Notes under the pieces: generated by a model
Seen by the model: only the letters and a program-made list of their open reading frames with translations
Told to the model about the DNA's origin: nothing
The model's database searches: none
Assembly (NCBI RefSeq): GCF_900128895.1
Contig: NZ_FSQW01000002.1
Location: 1,416,001-1,480,000 of the forward strand
Origin: Parasphingorhabdus marina DSM 22363
Lineage (GTDB): Bacteria > Pseudomonadota > Alphaproteobacteria > Sphingomonadales > Sphingomonadaceae
Direction of reading: 5' to 3'
DNA length: 64,000 nt
Shown: piece after piece, positions 26,970-33,813 of the stretch
Layout of the letters: each line of letters starts with the position of its first letter
How positions within the stretch are numbered: the stretch's first letter is position 1
Position numbers and translations under genes: made by a program

Positions 26970-27371
26970 CTATTTTCTCCGTGTCCACCATCCGGCAATA
27001 TCCAGCGGGAAACGTTCCTGCGCCATCGCCATCCCTTCGTCTGCATCATCAGGAAGTGCAGGATCTCTGGTATCCGCCAGCCCTCCACCCGCACCAGTCA
27101 CAGGGTCGACATATTCGAGCCGGATATCGGCCAGTACATCGGCAAATTCATGACTTTCGTGATGATCGGATATCTGATGCCGGTAAAAAGCCCATTTGTC
27201 TTCGAAGGAGAGCAGACAGTAATAGAAATTCTCCTCCTGCCCTTTCCAGTATTCATAGCGATTGACACCAGTTTCGGTTTCGAAAGTCTTTTCCACCATG
27301 TCCGCCATGATAGCCTCCCACTTTTCCGCCTTGCCGGGCTTGATTTTGATATGTGCCAGTAATGTGGTCAT
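26970..27371 (-). CDS. ABM-domain (antibiotic biosynthesis monooxygenase-like) protein
   Basis: A 133-residue protein with the dimeric ferredoxin-like ABM fold: MTTLLAHIKIKPGKAEKWEA, EKTFETETGVNRYEYWKGQE and YYCLLSFEDKWAFYRHQISDHH. It ends in a longer acidic tail (GLADTRDPALPDDADEG). Small ABM proteins are cofactor-free monooxygenases or bind small aromatics or heme. It overlaps the P450 stop codon by ATGA (27368-27371), so it is translationally coupled to that enzyme. The substrate is unknown. Confidence 0.75.
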   Translation of the reverse strand: MTTLLAHIKIKPGKAEKWEAIMADMVEKTFETETGVNRYEYWKGQEENFYYCLLSFEDKWAFYRHQISDHHESHEFADVLADIRLEYVDPVTGAGGGLADTRDPALPDDADEGMAMAQERFPLDIAGWWTRRK

Positions 27372-28687
27372 GATTGCTTCCCGTTTGCTGTAAATTTCAG
27401 ATTGAGCCGGTTCGTGCCGAGCATGATGCCGGGCTGATGCAGAAAATCATTGTCCGCCGCATATTCGATATTCTCCAGCCGATCGAGCAGGCGGTTCCAG
27501 GCTATGGTCTGTTCCAGCCGGGACAGTCCGGCCCCCGGACAAACACGCGGGCCAGCCGAAAAAGCCAGGTGGCGAGTGACTGCCTTTCGGTCCAGTTTCA
27601 GTTCTTGGGGCTCTTCAAACTCTTCCGGGTCGATATTGGCGGCTGCCCAGCGCAGATGCAGTGAGGAGCCGGCTGGCACATCGACTCCCTGAAACACCTC
27701 ATCCTGCGAAGTGATCCGGGTGGACAGCCCTTGCGTCGGCGAACGCAGGCGCATGCCTTCCTCTATAAAACTGCGGATCAGACCACGGTCTGCCTGCAAT
27801 TTCCGGAAGAGGCCCGGCCGGTCACAAATCAGCTGCGCCTGTTCGGCAATGGCATATTGGGTGGTTTCCAGGCCGCCTATGACCATTGCATAGACAACAC
27901 CATTGATTTCATCGTCGGTCAGTTTCCGGTCCAGCGCCTGGTAATGCACCTGAGTCAGAAAGCTGATCATGTCGTCCTGCGGGCTAGCCCGTTTTTCCCG
28001 GGTTTTCCCGCGCACATAGTCGCTAAACCCATCCAGAAGCCGGAATTTTTCGCGGGTTTGGTCGGCGGTCAACTTGTTGTTGTGACCGCACCCGTGGACG
28101 TAGGACATGACCTGGGCATTGCCCCAGATTTCCAGTTGCGGAATATCTTCAATGGGGAAGCCCAGGACCGAGGCCATGGTCCGCTGAGGCAATGGGCGGG
28201 CGAATTCCCGGACGAAATCAACTTCCCCCTTGTTGATCCACCGGTCGATCAGAAAGTTGACATGGTCTGTGATCATTTTCTCATGGCGTTTGGCCCCGGG
28301 TCCGACCCAGGGGTCTGTCAATTCCTGACGATGCGCACGCCAGAGCTCCGGAGTGGGGCGAAGCGAACAGATTGAAATGATCATCGCGTCGAGATCCGGC
28401 ATTTCCTGAGGCAACTTGCCTGCGGCCTCGATTTGCCTGACGAGCAGCGACAGGGTTGGCGGAAAGCGGTCCCAGTCCTTCACGACGCGCGAAATATCTT
28501 CATGCTTTGTCAGGATGAAAGCATCCTTGTCCGGTGTCAGTCCCTCACCAGCAATGCGCAGCACAGGTGCCTCCCGGTGAAGTATGTCATAGGCGGCATA
28601 CCAATGCTCTTGCGCGCCGGCACCGAACAGGTCGACATCATCGAGCGTTTTCGGACAGGCCGCCTGGTTTTGTGCAGTGCCGGGCAT
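27368..28687 (-). CDS. Cytochrome P450 (first copy)
   Basis: A 439-residue soluble bacterial P450. Visible motifs are the I-helix VIGGLETTQYAI, the K-helix EEGMRLRSP (E-x-x-R), and the heme loop FSAGPRVCPGAGLSRLE with the axial Cys. It would hydroxylate an organic substrate with electrons from a ferredoxin; no ferredoxin or reductase is nearby. The start is taken at ATG 28687; a TTG at 28696 lies closer to the AGGAGAGGA ribosome site and is an alternative. It is the first gene of a leftward operon with ABM- and NTF2-like genes, and is divergent from the CMD-P450 operon across an inverted-repeat promoter region. Confidence 0.92.
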   Translation of the reverse strand: MPGTAQNQAACPKTLDDVDLFGAGAQEHWYAAYDILHREAPVLRIAGEGLTPDKDAFILTKHEDISRVVKDWDRFPPTLSLLVRQIEAAGKLPQEMPDLDAMIISICSLRPTPELWRAHRQELTDPWVGPGAKRHEKMITDHVNFLIDRWINKGEVDFVREFARPLPQRTMASVLGFPIEDIPQLEIWGNAQVMSYVHGCGHNNKLTADQTREKFRLLDGFSDYVRGKTREKRASPQDDMISFLTQVHYQALDRKLTDDEINGVVYAMVIGGLETTQYAIAEQAQLICDRPGLFRKLQADRGLIRSFIEEGMRLRSPTQGLSTRITSQDEVFQGVDVPAGSSLHLRWAAANIDPEEFEEPQELKLDRKAVTRHLAFSAGPRVCPGAGLSRLEQTIAWNRLLDRLENIEYAADNDFLHQPGIMLGTNRLNLKFTANGKQS

Positions 28688-28706
28688 TTTCGCCAAATCC
28701 TCTCCT

Positions 28707-28778
28707 TCTCCAATCTGTCAGTATCCTTGACGGCAGCTAAGCCTATTCTGAACGGCAAAACCATTGACAGATTGGAGA
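28707..28778. promoter_or_regulatory. Divergent promoter region with 14-bp inverted arms between the two P450 operons
   Basis: The arms TCTCCAATCTGTCA (28707-28720) and TGACAGATTGGAGA (28765-28778) are perfect reverse complements, 44 bases apart, in the 98-base gap between the leftward P450 and the rightward CMD gene. Each arm lies next to the ribosome-binding region of its gene, so on the mRNA each leader begins with the same TGACAGATTGGAGA stretch. This may be a pair of operators for a shared regulator, or a duplicated translation signal. No regulator gene is close by. Confidence 0.6.
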
Positions 28779-28785
28779 GGATCGG

Positions 28786-29373
28786 ATGGGCAGGATATCA
28801 AAACTACCGCCAGAGAAGTGGGACCCGCGGATTCGCGCGGCTGTACAACCTGAAAATCTGACGGATCTCGAGCAGGGGCTTACCCGGTTCTTCGCTCATT
28901 GCCCCGAGCAGGCGCTGGGATTGATGCAATTTGGCGGAGCCCTCAAGATGAACCGGCAGTTGCCCGAGCGACTGGTTGAGCTGGTGCGGCTGCGGATCGC
29001 CTTTTTCAACCAGTGCCGCAGTTGCATGGCCATTCGCTACAGTGATGCAGTAGCCGACGGCGTCGATGAAGATGCGGTCTGTTCACTGGAGAAACCACAG
29101 GAAGCCGAAAATTTGAGCGATGCGGAGAAAGCGGCAATCCGGTTTGGCGAGCTGATGGCGACCGACCATCTTGCGATTACCGATAGTATCTACGCCGGGT
29201 TGCGAGAGCATTTCAGCGAAGAACAGATTGTGGAACTCGGTATGACCTGCGCCTTTTTCGTTGGTTTTGGGCGGCTGGCAGCAACATGGCACATGGTCGA
29301 AGAATTGCCCGAAGCGTTTCAGAAAGCTGAAGAAATTGCACCCTGGGGTGAAGACAAAATCCAGGTACGATGA
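28786..29373 (+). CDS. Carboxymuconolactone decarboxylase / AhpD-like protein
   Basis: A 195-residue protein of the CMD/AhpD fold. The core LVELVRLRIAFFNQCRSCMAIRYSDAV carries the C-x2-C redox pair and a nearby acidic/histidine-like position, and ADHLAITD...LREHFSEEQIVELGMTCAFFVGFGRLAATW gives the second half. Members act as alkylhydroperoxidase-like thiol enzymes or as decarboxylases of gamma-lactones. It is 10 bases upstream of a second P450, suggesting joint action. The exact function is not known. Confidence 0.82.
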   Translation: MGRISKLPPEKWDPRIRAAVQPENLTDLEQGLTRFFAHCPEQALGLMQFGGALKMNRQLPERLVELVRLRIAFFNQCRSCMAIRYSDAVADGVDEDAVCSLEKPQEAENLSDAEKAAIRFGELMATDHLAITDSIYAGLREHFSEEQIVELGMTCAFFVGFGRLAATWHMVEELPEAFQKAEEIAPWGEDKIQVR

Positions 29374-29383
29374 GGAGGATTTC

Positions 29384-30661
29384 ATGGCCACCAAAGCTGA
29401 GCTGAACGTCAATCTGTTCGATGTCCAAACGCAGCAATGTCCTTATGACGCCTACAAGGCATTGCGGGACGAAGCTCCGGTCTACATCCAGCCGGGCACG
29501 GACAACATGTTCATCGTCACCCGTTATGACGACGTGCGGGAAGTGCTGACCAATCCTGCCCGCTTTCCCAGTGCCGCTCCTGATATGAGTCAGCGTGCCG
29601 CTCCTGCGGACATGGAACGTGGCCGCAAAGTCACGGCACGTTTCGAGGAAAAGGGCTGGTTGCCGGAACCGACACTGGCTGGCCGCGATGACCCGAACCA
29701 CAAACAGATGCGCGCAATGTTCAACGAGGCGTTCAAGCCGAGCCGGATCAAGCAGATTGACCCGTTGGTCGAGAATCTGGCCTATGAACTGATCGATGAG
29801 TTTGCGGATGAGGGCCAGTGCGAATGGGTCAAGCAGTTCGCCATTCCCTTGCCCCTGTTCATTATCGGCGAACAAATGGGTGCCAAACGCGAGGATATGT
29901 GGAAAATCAAGCGCTGGACGGATGCCTTTTTCCAGCGGATTTCGATGATGTTGCCCGAAGACCGGCATATGGAGATGGTCGACCGGGAAATCGAGGCGCA
30001 ACACTATTTCCAGCCGATCTTTGAACGGCTTCGCGCAAATCCTGACGACTCCCTGATCAGCGTGCTGGTGAACACGGTGATCGAGGGCTGGGACCGACCG
30101 CTCAATGACAACGAACTGCATGCAGAAATGATGGCCGATACTTTTGTCGGTGGCAGCGAGACCACGACCAATGCCCTCGCCGCCGGCATGAAGCTCCTGA
30201 TCGAGAACAAGGATGTCTGGCACAAACTCAAGTCCGATCCCGACAAATATATGAAAACATTTGTCGAGGAAGTCGTGAGGCTGGAATCCCCCGTACAGAG
30301 CCTGATGCGGTTTGTGCGCGAAGATACGGAGCTTGCGGGAGTTGCCATTCCTGCCGGTTCAATCATCAACGTGCGCTATGCCGCTGCCAATCGCGACGAG
30401 CGGTTTTTCGAATGCCCGGAAAAGATTGACCTCGAACGCAAGAAAGCCGGCGCTCATATGGGCTTTGGTTCGGGTACCCATCATTGTCTGGGCGCACCGC
30501 TGGCGCGGCGTGAACTGATCTGGGGTTTCACAGCCGTTGTCGACCGTTTCGAGGATATGTGGTTCGCGGAAGGGAAAAATGATTTCGAATATCATCCGCA
30601 CTTTCTGCTGCGTTCCCTCAAGGAGCTGCATATCGAATTCGAACCCCGATCAGGCAGATAG
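29384..30661 (+). CDS. Cytochrome P450 (second copy)
   Basis: A 425-residue soluble P450. The I-helix reads FVGGSETTTNALA, the K-helix EEVVRLESP, and the heme loop MGFGSGTHHCLGAPLARRE with the axial Cys. The sequence differs clearly from the neighbouring leftward P450, so it is an independent family member. The start at 29384 follows GAGGAGGAT. It probably acts with the CMD-like protein upstream, and MAPEG downstream (32-base gap) may be in the same transcript. Redox partners must come from elsewhere. Confidence 0.93.
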   Translation: MATKAELNVNLFDVQTQQCPYDAYKALRDEAPVYIQPGTDNMFIVTRYDDVREVLTNPARFPSAAPDMSQRAAPADMERGRKVTARFEEKGWLPEPTLAGRDDPNHKQMRAMFNEAFKPSRIKQIDPLVENLAYELIDEFADEGQCEWVKQFAIPLPLFIIGEQMGAKREDMWKIKRWTDAFFQRISMMLPEDRHMEMVDREIEAQHYFQPIFERLRANPDDSLISVLVNTVIEGWDRPLNDNELHAEMMADTFVGGSETTTNALAAGMKLLIENKDVWHKLKSDPDKYMKTFVEEVVRLESPVQSLMRFVREDTELAGVAIPAGSIINVRYAAANRDERFFECPEKIDLERKKAGAHMGFGSGTHHCLGAPLARRELIWGFTAVVDRFEDMWFAEGKNDFEYHPHFLLRSLKELHIEFEPRSGR

Positions 30662-30693
30662 ATAACCGAAACCGGCAAAGGATACCTGCAAAA

Positions 30694-31095
30694 ATGGAAG
30701 CCTATAGCTATGTCGTTGTCGTCAGCGCTCTCGCGCTGCTGGCTTACTATTTCACATTGCTGATGGCTGGCCTGGCGCGCGGTCGATTCAAGATCGAAGC
30801 GCCATCGCACAGCGGTCCGCCAGAATATGAACGATATGTGCGCGCGCACCACAATACACTGGAGCATCTGGTTCTGTTCCTGCCCGGTCTCTGGCTATTC
30901 GCCTTTGCCGTCAGTCCCTATTGGGCAGCCGGGATTGGCATCATTTGGCCATTCATGCGTGTTGGCTATGCGCTCGGATATCACAAGGCTCCGGAAAAGC
31001 GCCTGCGGTGGATCTATCTGAGTATGCCACCCATCTACATCTTCGTACTCGGGTCTCTGATCGGTGGTGTCTGGCAGTTGATTTCCGGCAGCTAG
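30694..31095 (+). CDS. MAPEG-family membrane protein
   Basis: A 133-residue protein with four hydrophobic segments. It starts MEAYSYVVVVSALALLAYYF, and the MAPEG signature region is YVRAHHNTLEHLVLFLPGLW (the R.H.N..E pattern that binds glutathione in eukaryotic relatives). Its location after a P450 suggests a detoxification or lipid-modification role, but bacterial MAPEG activities vary. The gene ends just before a hairpin at 31135-31156 that can act as a terminator. Confidence 0.85.
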   Translation: MEAYSYVVVVSALALLAYYFTLLMAGLARGRFKIEAPSHSGPPEYERYVRAHHNTLEHLVLFLPGLWLFAFAVSPYWAAGIGIIWPFMRVGYALGYHKAPEKRLRWIYLSMPPIYIFVLGSLIGGVWQLISGS

Positions 31096-31134
31096 ACACG
31101 CCTGTTTACAGACCGCACTTACAGAAACCAATCA

Positions 31135-31176
31135 AGGCCCGCTGGTAGCGGCGAGGCTAACAATATTTTGATTTTC
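31135..31176. repeat. 42-bp imperfect direct repeat, copy 1 (hairpin plus AT-rich tail)
   Basis: The sequence begins AGGCCCGCTGGTAGCGGCGA and ends ATTTTGATTTTC. By direct alignment it matches the terminator region beside tRNA-fMet (60512-60553) at 35 of 42 positions, in the same orientation. Its first half folds as a GC-rich hairpin. It may be only a terminator after the MAPEG gene. The next gene starts at 31282, and nothing else is visible in that 105-base gap. Confidence 0.6.
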
Positions 31177-31281
31177 CGATTTTACTTTATCGCGCGATTT
31201 GGTTCACTTTCATCTTGATGGTTATGAAAACTTGCCATGCCAATTCTATGAACACTGCGGGTTTTAGGCTAATCAAGCGCG

Positions 31282-32397
31282 ATGGAGTTGCTGCAAGCCA
31301 AATCTGAATTCACACGTAGATCACTTCTCTTGTCGATGGGGGCAGCATCCCTGACGGCGTGCCAAACGCCCCGTCTTCTTCCTGCACAATCGCTCCGGCC
31401 GGGCTTTCCGGTAAAACTGTCCCCGGACGATGTTGATCGGCCGGTTGTGGGGCTGCGTCCCGGCCGAGTTGGCGGGTTCAGGCTGGATATCGAAAAGACT
31501 GCCGAGAAATTTGTTGTCCATAATTATGGCCATGGCGGCGACGGCTATACCCTATCGTGGCCGTGCGCCCGATGGGCGGCAGACCAGGCCTCTGCTGCGC
31601 AGCCAGACTCGATTGGCATTATTGGCGCGGGAGTAAGCGGACTGACGACAGCGTGGCTGCTGGCGCGGCGCGGCATCAAGGTAACGGTCTATGCCGACAA
31701 ATTTTCTCCCGATACGACTTCCAATATTGCAGGAGCTATCATCCTGACCGGACCGAGTTATCGATCGGGAGAAAACGCCAATATTGGCCCATCCGACGAT
31801 GCAATTACCGCGGATGCATTGGCGGGATTCCGTCCGTTTTTGGCCGAACCGAGATACGGTGTTTACTGGATCGACCATTTCCAGATGCGACCGTTGCGAC
31901 AGGACAGTCGAATGTCCGAGAGCATATTTTTGGGACGCAGGATAACGGGAAAATTTCGCACAATCATGGTGGATCCCAATCTCTATCTCCCTGCCTTGAT
32001 GCGGGACCTGTCGGAAATGGGCGCAAGATTCTGGACCATGAAATTCACCTCGCTCGGAGACCTGGCCAGACTGCCTCATCCGGTTCTTGTCAACTGTTCC
32101 GGTCTCGGGGCAGGCTTTTTATTTGGCGACCAAAACATCGTTCCTGTTCGCGGGCAGTTGACGCTGCTCAAACACCAGCCCGAAATTGACTATAGCTATA
32201 TCAGCCGCCAACCGGGCGGCGTGCTCTATATGTTTCCGAGACGCGGCAACATCGTGCTGGGCGGGACCCATGAGCGCGGCAACGACAATCTGCTACCCAT
32301 CCAGGAAGAGACTGACCGGCAGTTAAGCGGACATGCAGAGCTGATGGCAAATTTTTCGGGAATTCCGGACATCAATCCGGGTCAGTTGCAAAGTTGA
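31282..32397 (+). CDS. FAD-dependent oxidoreductase (DAO family), probable Tat-exported lipoprotein
   Basis: A 371-residue protein. The N-terminus SEFTRRSLLLSMGAASLTAC combines a twin-arginine-like RRSL motif with a lipobox ending LTAC, so it is probably a Tat-exported lipoprotein, with FAD loaded before export. The dinucleotide-binding fold is SIGIIGAGVSGLTTAWLLARRG (G-x-G-x-x-G). The C-terminal half has VPVRGQLTLL, LYMFPRRGNIVLGGTHERGN and other D-amino-acid oxidase-type stretches. An extra domain (residues about 40-105) precedes the FAD domain. The substrate is unknown. It is followed by a lipoprotein gene after 153 bases. Confidence 0.82.
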   Translation: MELLQAKSEFTRRSLLLSMGAASLTACQTPRLLPAQSLRPGFPVKLSPDDVDRPVVGLRPGRVGGFRLDIEKTAEKFVVHNYGHGGDGYTLSWPCARWAADQASAAQPDSIGIIGAGVSGLTTAWLLARRGIKVTVYADKFSPDTTSNIAGAIILTGPSYRSGENANIGPSDDAITADALAGFRPFLAEPRYGVYWIDHFQMRPLRQDSRMSESIFLGRRITGKFRTIMVDPNLYLPALMRDLSEMGARFWTMKFTSLGDLARLPHPVLVNCSGLGAGFLFGDQNIVPVRGQLTLLKHQPEIDYSYISRQPGGVLYMFPRRGNIVLGGTHERGNDNLLPIQEETDRQLSGHAELMANFSGIPDINPGQLQS

Positions 32398-32427
32398 TCA
32401 GGGGGTCAGCAATACCGGCAAAGTCAG

Positions 32428-32480
32428 TGTCCGCTTATGCGTCCATAGCGGTCATGACTGCATTGTCCCGAAAGCGGACA
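32428..32480. repeat. Inverted repeat upstream of a lipoprotein gene
   Basis: TGTCCGCTT (32428-32436) and AAGCGGACA (32472-32480) form perfect 9-bp arms around a 35-base loop, in the 153-base gap between the FAD gene and the next lipoprotein gene. It could be a terminator stem, an operator or a dispersed intergenic repeat; there is no T-run. I recall similar TGTCCGCTT elements in sphingomonad intergenic regions, but cannot check this. Confidence 0.45.
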
Positions 32481-32550
32481 TTTGGGTTTGGAAGACGGAA
32501 CGATTTTTTCGGGGTGGAAAGCGGTAGTCGCAACCAGTACGCTCGGAGAA

Positions 32551-33138
32551 ATGGGAACCGCTTCATTTTTCCGACCTGCAATTGGCCTGCTTCTGATACT
32601 TGCAACAATGGGTTGTCGCGCCGCGTCGCCGACGCAGCCAATCAAAGTCGATGAATTTATTACCCAGATAGATCGACTGAACGGCCAAACAGTGAGTGTC
32701 ATCGGTTACATCTCCGAGTGCGAAGTGTTAAGTTGCAGACTCTATAGAAACAAAGCGGAGTCTGACGAAGTGGACAACGCAATGTCCGTTATTCGTGCCG
32801 CTCTGGCAGAGGGGGCCACGGACGTATCCGGGTTTCCATTTCCCAATCACCCGTCTGTTTCAATCGGCACTGGACCGCGGTTTTCCTTCTTCGATTTACG
32901 CGCCTCTTTTTATGCAAACAGCTATGTCGTAATTACTGGCAAGGCAACCAGTCACTGTCGTTCAGAAGGACGATTTTGTTTCGATAGGGCCGTAGACCTC
33001 GACCCCATTGCCATTCGGAAATTCCAAAAATTCTCTCTATCGACAAACCCCGGACTGAAACCAGTCAACCAGCACATGCGACTGCGAGAGGGATCCGCCT
33101 ACCCGCAATACTGCAACTTGCACCTGCTCCTGCTCTGA
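32551..33138 (+). CDS. Hypothetical lipoprotein overlapping gspK in antisense
   Basis: A 195-residue protein with a lipoprotein signal (LLLILATMGC, lipobox Cys near residue 22). The mature part contains DRLNGQTVSVIGYISECEV, an OB-fold-like strand pattern seen in small periplasmic lipoproteins, then CRLYRNKAESD and YVVITGKATSHCRSEGRFCF. No family is certain. The ATG at 32551 follows GGAG. Its last 102 bases lie over the end of gspK on the other strand; the final residues (VNQHMRLREGSAYPQY and on) look like an unselected extension into gspK. Confidence 0.65.
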   Translation: MGTASFFRPAIGLLLILATMGCRAASPTQPIKVDEFITQIDRLNGQTVSVIGYISECEVLSCRLYRNKAESDEVDNAMSVIRAALAEGATDVSGFPFPNHPSVSIGTGPRFSFFDLRASFYANSYVVITGKATSHCRSEGRFCFDRAVDLDPIAIRKFQKFSLSTNPGLKPVNQHMRLREGSAYPQYCNLHLLLL

Positions 33139-33813
33139 TCTTGCTTCAACTCGAATTGCAGTTCCCGGCCGCGTCCGGCCACCGGAACCTACATGCGGCT
33201 GCCCCAATGCTCTGGCAAGCTGCGGATCTATCTGCCCCTGTTGCGGCTGGGCCAATCCAGAGTATGCTGTGAAAAATTGCCCCAAATCTTCCTGAATACT
33301 GCCCCCGCAAAGGCCAGATTGCTGCAAGGCAGCTGCAATATCCAAAGCAGACTGAAACGGCCTGTCAGCAGCTCGAGAGGCTTTGATCTGATCCAGAAAA
33401 ACCTCCCGGCTTTGGGCGCTAGCGGCAAGCCCGCGCAACGCTCTTTCAACAAGCGCAATATCCGCCTGATTGACGTCTATCTTTCCGCTTTCGCTGCTGA
33501 CCTTCACAGTCACATTAACACCACCGATACTGTATCCTGTTTCATTTGGGAGCTGTGCAAAGGTGCTGCGCGGACCATTGAACAACAGATCTGCAGCGAC
33601 GTTTTCCACAGCGCTATCGAGGGCATATCTATGTGCGATTTGCTCACGTTCAAACGAATATTGTTCTGATTGATGCAGATTTCTGGCCATCAGGATTGCA
33701 ACAATGGAGGCGCCCAGAAGCAGCATCCAGATCGCGGTGATCAATATGAATCCATGCTCCCTGCTTGAGGAAAGCCTCAATTGGTGAGGTCTGGTTTCAG
33801 GGCTGACGTCCAC
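33037..33813 (-). CDS. gspK: Type II secretion minor pseudopilin GspK
   Basis: A 258-residue minor pseudopilin. The prepilin-like N-terminus reads REHGFILITAIWMLLLGASI (a G-F processing site with the Glu-5 position changed), followed by the large GspK domain with ENVAADLLFNGP, GGVNVTVKVSSESGKIDVNQA (typical 'e.GkidlN.a') and a C-terminal GTAIRVEARS strand. It caps the pseudopilus tip with GspI and GspJ. No ATG is available, and I use the GTG at 33813, overlapping the gspD end by 17 bases with AGGACAGG upstream. Here it is the last gene of the cluster, after gspD, instead of following gspJ. Confidence 0.8.
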   Translation of the reverse strand: MDVSPETRPHQLRLSSSREHGFILITAIWMLLLGASIVAILMARNLHQSEQYSFEREQIAHRYALDSAVENVAADLLFNGPRSTFAQLPNETGYSIGGVNVTVKVSSESGKIDVNQADIALVERALRGLAASAQSREVFLDQIKASRAADRPFQSALDIAAALQQSGLCGGSIQEDLGQFFTAYSGLAQPQQGQIDPQLARALGQPHVGSGGRTRPGTAIRVEARSEQEQVQVAVLRVGGSLSQSHVLVDWFQSGVCR

